Positions 40,001 to 48,331 of a stretch of DNA of 64,000 bases are shown in pieces. Each line of letters opens with the position of its first letter. Position 1 is the stretch's first letter. Origin of the DNA: DATBDM01 sp034664425 (GTDB taxonomy: Bacteria > Actinomycetota > Thermoleophilia > Solirubrobacterales > Solirubrobacteraceae). The stretch is taken from NCBI GenBank assembly GCA_034664425.1, contig JAXDHR010000075.1:4834-68833 (forward strand), read 5' to 3'. Under the pieces are notes generated by a model, which was given only the letters and a program-made list of their open reading frames with translations, was not told where the DNA came from and made no database searches. A program made the translations under genes and the position numbers.

Positions 40001-41228
40001 CGCCCGCGGCCGGCGCCGGCCAGCGCCCGCGGCGGCGCAGCCCGCGCAGGGCCCAGGGCGCCGCCGCCCCGCCCAGGCAGGCGAGCGCCAGCGCGACCAG
40101 CGGCCCGGCCTTGTAGGTCGTGCGCAGGAACTGCAGCGGCGTCACGTGGTTGTAGGCGAACGTGACGCCCTTGCGCAGCGGCGTGCCCTCCGGGAAGCCG
40201 GCCGACATGATCAGCAGCCCCGCGAGCAGCAGGGCGAGCGCGAACGGCGCGTAGCGCCAGCGCCGCGACCAGCGCAGGCCCGCGATCACCAGCGCCGGCA
40301 CGAGCAGCTGGCAGAGCACGACCGGCAGCGAGAACAGCAGTACGCCGCCGTCGCCGAAGTACGGGCGCATCACCCGCCCGTAGCCCACCCCGAGGTAGGA
40401 GATCCAGTAGCCCATCAGCCGCAGCGACTCCGACAGGCTCGTGGTCGACCAGATCGTCCCGGGCTGCTCGGTGAAGCGCAGGAAGTCGACGCCGAAGCGC
40501 GCCTGGACAAGCACGGGCACCACCCACCAGGCGCTGGCGAGCAGCCCGGTGAGCGCCGCGCGCCAGGTGAACGACCACAGATCGCGCGGACGGACCCCGC
40601 CCGCCCACCACTCGTACGCGGCGAGCAGCAGCGGCCCGACGAGCACCCAGGCGGTGACGGCCGCGTTCACGCCGCCGCCGGTGACCGTCACCGCGAGCGC
40701 CAGCGCCGCGGGCCACCACCACGACCGCGGCGCCCGCGCCCCGCGGTGGACGCACAGCAGCATCCACGGGAGCGCGGCGTAGCCGAGCAGCGTCACGGAT
40801 GTGCGTGCCGAGAAGACGACGACATACGGGTTGACCACGAACAGCAGCCCGGCGACGATGTGGGCGATGCTGCGCGGGCGGCCGAGCAGCGCGTCGAGCA
40901 GCCGCACGACGCCCCAGGCCCCGAGCGCCAGCAGCGCGCCGAGCCACAGCCGCTGCACGAGCCAGTCGGGCAGACCGAGCAGCCGCCCGAGTGCGAACCA
41001 GGGCGCCATCGGGAACAGGTAGCCGCTGTACTGGCCACCCTGGACGTGACCGAGGTCGGCCGTGGGCGACCACGCGGAGGCGACGTCGGCGAGGAAGCGC
41101 AGCGGATCGACGTGCAGGTCGATCTTCGTGTCCGAGCTGGTCGCGCCGGGTCGCTGGACCAGCGCCAGCGCGAACGCGAGCACGGCAAGCCCCGAGGGCA
41201 CGGCGTTGTCCCGGTGGAGCCTGTGCAC
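37017..41228 (-). CDS. AftD-like alpha-(1->3)-arabinofuranosyltransferase (DUF3367)
   Basis: About 1403 residues, the length of mycobacterial AftD (about 1400). The N-terminal GT-C domain starts with SSDTKIDLHVDPLRFL, whose acidic residues match the AftD catalytic loop, followed by GGQYSGYLFP and about eleven membrane helices. Middle parts resemble carbohydrate-binding (F5/8 type C-like) modules, for example DGDPRTAWLADRE, and further helices lie at the C-terminus. AftD branches arabinan using polyprenyl-phosphate-arabinose outside the membrane. The GTG at 41228 is preferred; longer starts would run into the divergent gene. The last 80 bases overlap the methyltransferase gene. Confidence 0.85.
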   Translation of the reverse strand: MHRLHRDNAVPSGLAVLAFALALVQRPGATSSDTKIDLHVDPLRFLADVASAWSPTADLGHVQGGQYSGYLFPMAPWFALGRLLGLPDWLVQRLWLGALLALGAWGVVRLLDALLGRPRSIAHIVAGLLFVVNPYVVVFSARTSVTLLGYAALPWMLLCVHRGARAPRSWWWPAALALAVTVTGGGVNAAVTAWVLVGPLLLAAYEWWAGGVRPRDLWSFTWRAALTGLLASAWWVVPVLVQARFGVDFLRFTEQPGTIWSTTSLSESLRLMGYWISYLGVGYGRVMRPYFGDGGVLLFSLPVVLCQLLVPALVIAGLRWSRRWRYAPFALALLLAGLLIMSAGFPEGTPLRKGVTFAYNHVTPLQFLRTTYKAGPLVALALACLGGAAAPWALRGLRRRGRWPAPAAGALGAALLAVSCWPLITGHALDPQLTWQRIPPAWSAAAKHIDRTARDGRAVMLPGQLYAAYDWGGTVDPVMPTLTRRPVAVRNAVPYADLHAVNALWAADDLVQQRRALPGELGALLDLMSARTVVAATDDDTSRSGAAPAADAADVLDELGRPDAAWGPVRPAARAPGSLARPRALPELRAWDRPSARPLVRLEADTPAAVVDGSAEGIAGLAATGALPRAGRLAYAGDLSAGEIRTAAAAGSEIAITDSNRRQVIVSSSLAQNRGAVLTASEPPSPDAAVLDPWATLGPAAQTVTDLSGVRSVFAPASPAYPQFPERRPAAALDGDPRTAWLADRELDAPRHWLEVGFERPRDVGAIDLLPYSDATGRVRAVEIAGRSFAVHPGWNHIVLGLHAVTSLRVRIERVDHPLAGTRGAGGISELRIPGVRVAESLRPPVLAERALAGRKLAHAPLAYVFQRTTGDDPFRRDASRGELGARLLRDRGDAEAGLARTFAPPTARTWAASGWASASPATADPALDRLAGTTGGRFASSGRFQDTPGWRASSAFDGGARPWIAPWGAGGAWLAWSAPHAATIRELRLRPAAGVRRPTLVRLRAHGTVTPPLSVTADGRVRLPAPLHGRAFRLEVLDAAFASGASASVRQRPAVGIAELSGRGVPRAHVPRTGRLHGRCGDLAGTLGGQPMTLRATGSIAALDAGRPLRVRGCGSPVALKAGRTTLTLDGRLAPYLLQLRSPAPEPLAPPAPPGRVLAGGNEGRDRVSGIRLEVTRPGWLVLGQSFDRGWSATCDGHDLGAARPVDAFAMGWRVPAGCRAASLAFAPDGAVRIAYAVSAFGCLGLLALLLVRRRPRADARPPAPLAAEPPAARLSARRAAVAAVVIGLALGFAFAARTAPLMATAAYVILRRGVPARTLATVAAGLLVIVVPILTIVIPVQDKGGFNSNYPVDRIAVHWVTVAAVVLLGFALARWLSTARVRRPEAPAARPADAAEPAPAP

Positions 41229-41260
41229 GGGCGGCGGTGAGGATACGCGGCCGCGATCCC

Positions 41261-41266
41261 TAGGCT
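41261..41266 (+). promoter_or_regulatory. -10 box before O-antigen ligase gene
   Basis: TAGGCT lies eight bases before GTG 41275 with no ribosome binding site, in a 46-base space between divergent starts. Confidence 0.4.
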
Positions 41267-41274
41267 GCACGGCC

Positions 41275-42684
41275 GTGCGTGCCCGCCTTCCCCTGCTCGC
41301 GGCGGTCCCCGTCCTGCTGGGACCGGCCGCGCTCGCCTTCTTCAAGGGCGGCTACTTCGACGGGCCGCGCCTGTGGGCGGCCGCGGTGGCCTGGCTGCTT
41401 GCCGGCACCGTGCTGCTGGCGGCGCCGCGGCCGCTGCCTGTGGCGCGGCCTGGACGGCTCGCGCTGGCCGGCCTGGCGGCGCTCGTGGCCTGGACCGGGC
41501 TCTCGATCCTGTGGGCGCCGGTCGCGGGTGCCGCGGTCGACAGCGCGCAGCGCGGGCTGCTCTACCTCGGTGGCCTGGTCGCGGCGGTCCCGGCGCTGCG
41601 CGATCCGCGCGTGCGGCGCGCCTGCGAGCCGGTGGTGCTCGGCGGAATCCTCGTCGCGGCGGCCTACGGGCTTTCCGAGCGGCTGTTGCCGGGCATCGTC
41701 TCGCTCGAGCAGATCGCGAGCGCCGGCGACCGGCTCAACCAGCCGCTCACCTACTGGAATGCGATGGGCGCGCTGTGCGGCATCGGGGTCGTGCTGGCGG
41801 CCGGGCTCGTCGCCGACGCGAGCCGCCCGCGCGCCATGCGTGCTGCGGCGAGCGCCGCCGCGCCGCCGCTCGTCCTCGCGCTCTACCTCTCGCTCTCGCG
41901 CGGTGCCCTCGGCGCGACGATCGGCGGCCTTGCGGTGCTCGTGGCGGTCGCGCCGGCGCCGCGTACCGCCGCCGCGGCCGTGGTCGTCCTGCTCGCGGGG
42001 GCGATCCCCGTGCTCGCGACCGTCGCGCTGGGCGACGTCGAGCACCCGCATGGCAGCGCCGGGCAGGGCGCGGCCATGATCGGCGTGCTCGCGATCGCGA
42101 TGGCGCTCGCGGCCGCCGGCGAGCGGCTGACGGAGCGCCGTCCAGCGGCTCGCGCGCCCATGCTGCGCACTGCCGCCGTCGCACTGCTTGCCGCGACCGT
42201 GATCGCCTCGGGCTTCGCCGCGGTCAAGGGTGAGAGCCGCAGCGGCGAGCTGCCGCGCGGCGCGACCGCGCAGCGGCTGGTCTCCGTCCAGAACAACCGC
42301 TTGGCCTACTGGAAGGTGGCGGCGCGCACGTGGGCCGACCACCCCATCGACGGCATCGGCGCCGGCGGCTTCGCGGTCGCCTGGCTGCGCGAGCGCACGA
42401 TCTCCGAAACCGTGCGCGATGCGCACTCGCTCTACATCGAGACGGCGGCCGAGCTGGGGATCGTCGGCGTCGCGGCGCTGGTCGCGCTGCTGATCGGCGG
42501 CGCCGGCAGCGCACGGCTGGCGCTGCGGCGCGCCGGCCCAGCCGCCGCCGGAGCGACCGCTGGCCTGGCGACCTGGACGCTGCACGCGGCGCTGGACTGG
42601 GACTGGGAGATGCCGGCGCTGACGCTCGTCGCCGTCGTCCTGCTCGCGCGGCTGATCGCCGCCGATCAGCCGGCGAACCGGTAG
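41275..42684 (+). CDS. O-antigen ligase/polymerase family membrane protein
   Basis: A 469-residue membrane protein with about twelve helices. The signature of Wzy/WaaL proteins is the outer loop with NQPLTYWNAMG, SRGALGA and RDAHSLYIETAAELGIVG. These enzymes polymerise or ligate lipid-linked glycans outside the membrane. GTG 41275 is divergent from the AftD-like gene, 46 bases away. Its 3' end overlaps the convergent GT2 gene by 19 bases. Confidence 0.88.
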   Translation: MRARLPLLAAVPVLLGPAALAFFKGGYFDGPRLWAAAVAWLLAGTVLLAAPRPLPVARPGRLALAGLAALVAWTGLSILWAPVAGAAVDSAQRGLLYLGGLVAAVPALRDPRVRRACEPVVLGGILVAAAYGLSERLLPGIVSLEQIASAGDRLNQPLTYWNAMGALCGIGVVLAAGLVADASRPRAMRAAASAAAPPLVLALYLSLSRGALGATIGGLAVLVAVAPAPRTAAAAVVVLLAGAIPVLATVALGDVEHPHGSAGQGAAMIGVLAIAMALAAAGERLTERRPAARAPMLRTAAVALLAATVIASGFAAVKGESRSGELPRGATAQRLVSVQNNRLAYWKVAARTWADHPIDGIGAGGFAVAWLRERTISETVRDAHSLYIETAAELGIVGVAALVALLIGGAGSARLALRRAGPAAAGATAGLATWTLHAALDWDWEMPALTLVAVVLLARLIAADQPANR

Positions 42685-43370
42685 CGCAGCAGCACCGCGA
42701 CGGCGCGGAAGCCGTCACGCCAGGTGATCTTCTTGCCCTCGGCGTAGGTGCGCCCGTAGTAGGAGACCGGGATCTCGTAGAGGCGGATGTCACCGCGGCG
42801 CAGCAGCTTCGCGGTCATCTCGGGCTCGATGTCGAAGCCGTTCGCGGTCAGCTCGAGCCCGCGGATCAGATCGCCGCGGAACGCCTTGTAGCCGACCTCC
42901 ATGTCGCTGATCGTGGTGTTGTAGAGCACGTTGGTGAGCAGCGACAGGAAGCGGTTGCCGGCGTAGTGCCAGAAGAGGTGGGCGCGCTGCGGTTCGCCGC
43001 CGCGCAGGCGGGTCCCGTAGACCACGTCGGCCACACCGTCGAGCAGCGGCGCCACGAGCTTGGGGATGTCGGACGGGTTGTACTCGAGGTCGGCGTCCTG
43101 GATGACCACGAACTCGCCACGGGAGGCGCCGATCGCGGTGCGCACGCTCGCGCCCTTGCCGCGGTTGCGGTCGTGGCTGAGCAACCGCAGGCGGTCGCCG
43201 AGGTCCGCGCGGACGCGCTCGACGGCCGCGACGGTGCCGTCGGCCGAGCCGTCGTCGACGACGATGAGCTCGGAGTCGAGGTCGAGGGCGGCCGCGCGGC
43301 GCAGGACGTCCTCGATGGTGTCCTGCTCGTTGTAGGCAGGGACGAGCAGGCTGAAGCGAGGGCCGGGCAT
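42666..43370 (-). CDS. GT2 glycosyltransferase, polyprenyl-phosphate sugar synthase type
   Basis: A 234-residue GT-A enzyme. FSLLVPAYNEQDTIEDVL, VVDDGSADGT, the metal-binding DAD in QDADLEYNP and YGTRLRGG are those of dolichol/polyprenyl-phosphate mannosyltransferases; the short length without membrane helices fits DPM1. It would transfer a sugar from a nucleotide donor to polyprenyl phosphate, making the donor used by GT-C enzymes such as the AftD-like and GT39-like proteins nearby. Confidence 0.9.
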   Translation of the reverse strand: MPGPRFSLLVPAYNEQDTIEDVLRRAAALDLDSELIVVDDGSADGTVAAVERVRADLGDRLRLLSHDRNRGKGASVRTAIGASRGEFVVIQDADLEYNPSDIPKLVAPLLDGVADVVYGTRLRGGEPQRAHLFWHYAGNRFLSLLTNVLYNTTISDMEVGYKAFRGDLIRGLELTANGFDIEPEMTAKLLRRGDIRLYEIPVSYYGRTYAEGKKITWRDGFRAVAVLLRYRFAG

Positions 43371-43384
43371 CGAGGGCGGCGATC

Positions 43385-44572
43385 CTAACGACCGGCGGCC
43401 GCGAGCCGCCGCGCGCGCTCGGCCGCGCCACGCGAGCCCTCCTTGCGGCGCAGCGCAGGACGCTCGACCAGCACGTAGCTGAGCGTCGCGCAGGCAAGCG
43501 ACGCGGCGAGGCCGAGGACGGCGAGGCCCGGCCAGCCCGTCACCCCGGCGTCGTCGCGCAGCGCGACGAGCAGCGGGAGGTGCCAGAGGAAGAGCCCGTA
43601 CGAGACGACGCCGATGGCCGACAGCGCCGGGGTGGCCAACACGCGCCGGGCTCCGCGCTCCCCCGCCCCGAGGACGGCCGGGAGCACCACGAGCGCCGCG
43701 ATGGCGGCGTAGAGCACGTGCTCGGCGGCGAAGCCGAACGCGGTGTAGTCGGCCGGGTCGTAGGTGCGGGGCGCGCCGATCCGCGTCGCCGCGACCCAGA
43801 AGAGGCCGAGGGCCGCGAGCCACGGCAGCCACGGCCGGCGCGCGAGCGCGCTCAACCGCTCGGGCGTCCCACCGAGCTCGGCCCGTACGGAGAGCACGGC
43901 GAGCGCCATCCCGCCCGCGAACCACGTGACCATGCCGGGCAACGTCGAGATCGCCACGTGCCCGCGCGGATGGTGGAAGAGCACGGCGCGGAACGCGAGG
44001 GACGCCAGCGACAGCGCCCCGAGTGCCGAGAGCTCCCGGCGGGCGGCGACCGCCGACGGCAGGCCGCGGGTGGCGCGTGCCGCGAGGACGGCGTAGACCG
44101 GCAGTGCGAGGTAGAACGTCACCTCGACGCACAGCGTCCACGCCGGAGAGATCCCGCCGAGCGTGGTGCGCACCTGGTAGATCTGGCCGAAGCCGTAGTA
44201 GATCCACCAGTCGCGCGTGAAGACGCCCGGCAGACCGGGGTAGATGGCCAGCACGGTGAGCGCGAGCCAGTACGCGGGCACGATCCGCAGGGCGCGGCGG
44301 CGCAGGTAGTCGCCGGTCCGGATGCGCGCGCGGCCGGCGTGGGCGGCGGCGGCGAACGGGCGGTACAGCAAGAAGCCCGAGACGCAGAAGAAGATGGCCA
44401 CGCCGACGTTCAGCCGCGCCGTGTAGGCGCCCGCCCAGCTCGACGCTGTGACCCCCGCGAGCGCGGACACGTGCACGGCGACCACGCCCAGCGCTGCGAG
44501 CGCGCGCAGGCCGTCGACGTGCGGGAAGCGCGGGTGCCCAGGCGGCGGCGCGAGCGCTGCGGGCGCGCTCAT
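43385..44572 (-). CDS. Acyltransferase 3 family protein
   Basis: A 395-residue membrane acyltransferase with ten or more helices. HVDGLRALAALGVVAVH holds the catalytic His and Arg region, IFFCVSGFLLYRPF and RRALRIVPAYWLAL follow, and SYGLFLWHLPLL is near the C-terminus. These proteins O-acylate sugars on the cell surface. The ATG at 44572 overlaps the stop of the upstream paralogue by four bases; the pair arose by tandem duplication. Confidence 0.9.
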   Translation of the reverse strand: MSAPAALAPPPGHPRFPHVDGLRALAALGVVAVHVSALAGVTASSWAGAYTARLNVGVAIFFCVSGFLLYRPFAAAAHAGRARIRTGDYLRRRALRIVPAYWLALTVLAIYPGLPGVFTRDWWIYYGFGQIYQVRTTLGGISPAWTLCVEVTFYLALPVYAVLAARATRGLPSAVAARRELSALGALSLASLAFRAVLFHHPRGHVAISTLPGMVTWFAGGMALAVLSVRAELGGTPERLSALARRPWLPWLAALGLFWVAATRIGAPRTYDPADYTAFGFAAEHVLYAAIAALVVLPAVLGAGERGARRVLATPALSAIGVVSYGLFLWHLPLLVALRDDAGVTGWPGLAVLGLAASLACATLSYVLVERPALRRKEGSRGAAERARRLAAAGR

Positions 44573-45783
44573 GGTGCCGCCCGGTCGTCCGCGAGCGGGG
44601 CCGGCGCGGCGCCGCGGCGGGCGCGCACCGCGCCCCGCCGGGCCGGGACGAGCCGTTTGAAGGCGAGCAAGGGGCGCTCGAAGCCGTACCAGCCGGCGGC
44701 CGCGACGGCGGCGCTGCCGAGCAAACCGGCGACCGGCCATGCGAGGTAGGGATGGATCGGGGCGACGCCGCGGAAGCCCCAGCGGTCGAGCAGGCTGAAC
44801 ACGGTGAGGTGCCAGAGGTAGATGCCGTAGGAGACGACTCCGAGCCAGCCGAGCACGCGGTTGGCGAGCAGCCGCCGCACCACGCCGCGGCCGGGAGTCC
44901 CGATCGCCGCGGGCACGACCATCGCGATCCCGATCAGTGCGTAGAGCTCGTGGCGGCCGAAGTACTGCGCGGGAGTCATCGGCTCGAACAGCCGGTTACC
45001 GATCCCGATCCGCATCGAGACGACCCAGAAGGCGACAAGCGCAACCGACCACGCCGCGATCGGGAAGCGGTCGACGAAGCGGACCGCCGCGGGCGGCTCC
45101 GGGCGCCCTTCGAGCCAGACGGTGAGCACGGCGAGCCCCATCCCGAGCGCGAACTGGTCGAGGTAGGACGGCAGCGAGATGAGCAGCGGCGTGACCTCGA
45201 TCTGGTGTGGATCCATGCCCGACAGCACGCCGACCTTCCAGGCCACCGACGCGGCGGCGAGCGCGACGAGCGCGAGCGCCTCCGCGCGGGCTCCGCGGCC
45301 GCCGACGCGCCGCAGCAGCCATGCCCACAGCGGTAGGAAGGCGTAGAAGGCGACCTCGATGCACAGCGTCCAGGCCTGGGTCAGACCGCCAGAGATCGTC
45401 GCCTCCTCGTAGGTCTGCCCGAAGGCGTAGAAGCGCAGGCCGCCGAGGGTGAACACGCCGGCGGTGCCGAGCACGAGGGCCGAGACGGTGAGCGCGAGCC
45501 AGTAGCCCGGGACGATCCGCAGTCCGCGGCGCCAGGCGTACGCGGCGGTGCGCGGGAGCGGTGCGCCTGCTGCGCGTGCGGCGGCGAACGGCCGGTAGAG
45601 CAAGAAGCCCGAGATCACGAAGAAGATCGCCACGCCGACCTCGAGCCGCTGCGCGTAGTGACCGGCCGTGGAGCCCGGGTAGTCGGCGCCCGCGAAGATC
45701 GCGGCGTGCGTGCCGAGGACCGCGATGGCGGCGATCGCGCGCAGGGCGTCGACATGCGGGAAGCGAGCGGCACGAGGGGTCAT
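44569..45783 (-). CDS. Acyltransferase 3 family protein
   Basis: A 404-residue paralogue of the downstream acyltransferase, sharing RFPHVD-LRA, GVAIFF-SGFLLYRPFAAA, LRIVPGYWLALTV, AWTLCIEVAFY and SYGIYLWHLTVF. The catalytic His lies in VLGTHAAIF. It has about ten membrane helices and should acylate an extracytoplasmic glycan. It is divergent from the GT39-like gene at 45804, with 20 bases between starts, so the two promoters must overlap. Confidence 0.9.
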   Translation of the reverse strand: MTPRAARFPHVDALRAIAAIAVLGTHAAIFAGADYPGSTAGHYAQRLEVGVAIFFVISGFLLYRPFAAARAAGAPLPRTAAYAWRRGLRIVPGYWLALTVSALVLGTAGVFTLGGLRFYAFGQTYEEATISGGLTQAWTLCIEVAFYAFLPLWAWLLRRVGGRGARAEALALVALAAASVAWKVGVLSGMDPHQIEVTPLLISLPSYLDQFALGMGLAVLTVWLEGRPEPPAAVRFVDRFPIAAWSVALVAFWVVSMRIGIGNRLFEPMTPAQYFGRHELYALIGIAMVVPAAIGTPGRGVVRRLLANRVLGWLGVVSYGIYLWHLTVFSLLDRWGFRGVAPIHPYLAWPVAGLLGSAAVAAAGWYGFERPLLAFKRLVPARRGAVRARRGAAPAPLADDRAAP

Positions 45784-45792
45784 CGGCCGCCA

Positions 45793-45798
45793 TACTCT
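45793..45798 (+). promoter_or_regulatory. -10 box before leaderless GT39-like gene
   Basis: TACTCT ends five bases before ATG 45804, the same arrangement as before the AAA protease at 8749. No ribosome binding site is seen. Confidence 0.45.
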
Positions 45799-45803
45799 CG
45801 CCG

Positions 45804-47060
45804 ATGGCGCGCGCCGGCCGGAGCTTCGCGGTCAGGCTGGCGCTCATCAGCGCGGCCGGACTCGCCCTGCGCGCGCTGTATCTGCTGACGATCGGCCGCC
45901 ACGTCACCGGCATCGGCGACTGGTTCTTCTACCACTGGCAGGCCAACGACATTGCGGCCGGGCGCGGCTTCGACGAGCCGTTCAGGCTGCGCTTCGACCA
46001 CGTCTCGCTGCCCTCGGCGGGGCATCCCCCGCTCTACCCCCTCGTCCTCTCCGCGATCTCCGCGCTCGGCGGGACCGGCACGCTGGCTCACCGGCTGCTG
46101 GGGCTGCCGCTCGGCGCCGCCACGATCGTCCTCGTCGGACTGCTCGGGCGCCGAGCGGGCGGCGAGCGCATCGGGCTGATCGCCGCCGGGCTGTGCGCCA
46201 TCTACCCGATCATGGTCGCCGCCGACGGCGCGCTGATGAGCGAAACGCTCTACTCGCCGCTGATCGCGCTCGTCCTCCTCGGCGCGTGGCGCCTGCTCGA
46301 GCGCCCCGCGCCGTGGGTCGCAGCGGCGACGGGCAGCGCGATCGGCCTCGCCGCGCTGACGCGGTCCGAGGGCCTTCTGCTGCTGCCGCTGCTCGCCTGG
46401 CCGGCGGCCGTGCGCGGTGGCGGCCCACGGCGCGCGCGGATCGTCCGGCTGCTCCTCGCCAGCGCGGGTTGCGTCGTCGTGATCGCACCGTGGACGATCC
46501 GCAACCTCGACGCGTTCGGGCGCCTGGTGCCGATCTCCGACAACGACTCCACGGTGATCGCCGGCGCCAACTGCGGCCTCACCTACCACGGTGCCAACCT
46601 GGGCTCGTGGGACATCCGCTGCATCTCGCCGCGGCGGCTAGACAACGAGGCCGCGCAGGCGGCGGTCTGGCGCGCTGAGGGCCTGCGCTACGCGCGCGAC
46701 CACGCCGCGCGGTTGCCGGTCGTGCTCATCGTGCGGCTCGCCCGCGTCTGGGACCTGTGGCAGCCGCGCCGCCAGGTGCTGCTCGACGAGGGGCGCCAGC
46801 TGCGGATGTCGCAGGCCGGCGTCGCCTTCTTCTACCTGTTCGCCGCGCTGGGAATGGCCGGCGCGCTCGCGCTTCGCCGCCGGGGGCGGCCGCTGCTCGT
46901 CCTGATGGCACCGGCACTCGCCGTCTGTGTCGCGGCGCTCGTCGGCTACGGCATCCCCCGGCTGCGCCACGGCTTCGAGATCCCGCTGCTCGTGCTCGCG
47001 GCCGCGGGCGCCGCCGCGATCTGGGACCGGCTTCATGCCCGCAGGGCGGCGCCGGCGTGA
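45804..47060 (+). CDS. GT39-like membrane glycosyltransferase (PMT/ArnT superfamily)
   Basis: A 418-residue GT-C enzyme with about ten membrane helices. The first outer loop holds the acidic residue typical of the fold (TGIGDWFFYHWQANDIA), then PPLYPLVL and LMSETLYSPLIAL. A later loop IAGANCGLTYHG...WDIRCIS is shared with the downstream paralogue and has two cysteines. It likely moves a sugar from a polyprenyl-phosphate donor to a protein or glycan outside the membrane. Coupled to the next gene by GTGA. Confidence 0.85.
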   Translation: MARAGRSFAVRLALISAAGLALRALYLLTIGRHVTGIGDWFFYHWQANDIAAGRGFDEPFRLRFDHVSLPSAGHPPLYPLVLSAISALGGTGTLAHRLLGLPLGAATIVLVGLLGRRAGGERIGLIAAGLCAIYPIMVAADGALMSETLYSPLIALVLLGAWRLLERPAPWVAAATGSAIGLAALTRSEGLLLLPLLAWPAAVRGGGPRRARIVRLLLASAGCVVVIAPWTIRNLDAFGRLVPISDNDSTVIAGANCGLTYHGANLGSWDIRCISPRRLDNEAAQAAVWRAEGLRYARDHAARLPVVLIVRLARVWDLWQPRRQVLLDEGRQLRMSQAGVAFFYLFAALGMAGALALRRRGRPLLVLMAPALAVCVAALVGYGIPRLRHGFEIPLLVLAAAGAAAIWDRLHARRAAPA

Positions 47061-48331
47061 GCCGCCGGTCCTTCTGGCTCGGGATCGCGGGGATCGCGGC
47101 CGTCGGGCTGGCGCTCCGGCTCGTCTACGCGCTGTTGATCGTCAAGGACGCGCCGCTGCTCGGCGACGCGCTGGAGTTCCACCTTCAGGCCAACGCGCTC
47201 GCCGACGGGCATGGCTACATCCAGCCGTTTCTGTACCGGGCCACGGGCCAGCTGCGCCCGTCGGCCGACAAGCCGCCGCTGTACCCGCTGCTCGAGGCGG
47301 GGGTGTCACTGCTCGGCGGGCGCTCGTGGGCGTGGCATCAGCTCGTCGGCGTCATCGCAGGAACGGGGACGATCGTTGCCTGCGGCGCCATCGGGCGCCG
47401 CGTGGCCGGGGCTGCCATCGGCGTGCTGGCGGCCGTGGTCGCCGCGCTCTACCCCGTGCTCATCGCCACGGACGGATCGCTGCGCTCGGAGTCGGTGTAC
47501 GCGCTGGCGATCGCGCTGTCGCTGCTCGCTGCGCTGCGCCTGCGCGAGCGTCCGAGCGCCGGCCGCGCCGCAGTCCTCGGCGTCGCGGTCGCCGCGGCCG
47601 CGCTCGTGCGCTCGGAGGCGCTGCTGCTGCTCGTCCTGCTCGCCCTGCCGCTCGCGGGCGTGCGCCGGACGCTCGTCGCCGGCGCGGCCTGCCTGCTCGT
47701 GCTCTCCCCCTGGCTCGCGCGCTGCTGGATCGCACTCGACCATCCCGTGCTCGTCTCGACCAACGTCGGCGGCCTGCTCGCGGGCGCCAACTGCGACTCG
47801 ACCTACGCCGGGCCGCTGCTGGGCCAATGGGACTACGCGTGCCTGCCGAAGCCGCGCTACGCCAACGAGGCGCTGGAGTCGGCGCGACTGCGCGGCGTGG
47901 GCCTGCGCTACGCCCGCGACCACGCCGCGCGCCTGCCGGTCGTCGAGCTCGCGCGCCTCGGACGCTCCTTCGAGCTCTTCCGCCCGCGCCAGAACGCCGA
48001 CATGGAGGCGTTCTACGAAGGGCGCGACCGGCGCGTGGCCCAGACGGGCACACTCACGTACTACGTGCTCGCGCTCCTCGCGATCGCCGGGGTGGTGACA
48101 CTCCGGCGCCGGCACGGGCCGTGGTGGATCCTGGTCGCACCGGTCGTGCTCGTCGCGGTGACGACGGTCATCTCCTACGGCTTCACGCGCTTCCGCGTCG
48201 CCGCGGAGCCGGGGATGGTCGTGCTGGCGGCGGTCGGCGTCGGCGCGGGGTGGGCACGCCGTCAGCGGCGGACGGGCGGCGCGAGCTCGCGGGCGCGCGC
48301 CGTGGCCCGGGCGGCGAGCGGCGCGTCGTAG
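47057..48331 (+). CDS. GT39-like membrane glycosyltransferase (PMT/ArnT superfamily)
   Basis: A 424-residue paralogue of the preceding enzyme. It keeps LLGDALEFHLQANALADG, KPPLYPLLE, LRSESVYALAIAL and the loop LLAGANCDSTYAG...WDYACLP with the paired cysteines, then LRYARDHAARLPVV, which is nearly identical in both. The tandem pair probably arose by duplication and may glycosylate different acceptors. GTG 47057 overlaps the previous stop. The last 70 bases overlap a convergent gene. Confidence 0.85.
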   Translation: MSRRSFWLGIAGIAAVGLALRLVYALLIVKDAPLLGDALEFHLQANALADGHGYIQPFLYRATGQLRPSADKPPLYPLLEAGVSLLGGRSWAWHQLVGVIAGTGTIVACGAIGRRVAGAAIGVLAAVVAALYPVLIATDGSLRSESVYALAIALSLLAALRLRERPSAGRAAVLGVAVAAAALVRSEALLLLVLLALPLAGVRRTLVAGAACLLVLSPWLARCWIALDHPVLVSTNVGGLLAGANCDSTYAGPLLGQWDYACLPKPRYANEALESARLRGVGLRYARDHAARLPVVELARLGRSFELFRPRQNADMEAFYEGRDRRVAQTGTLTYYVLALLAIAGVVTLRRRHGPWWILVAPVVLVAVTTVISYGFTRFRVAAEPGMVVLAAVGVGAGWARRQRRTGGASSRARAVARAASGAS

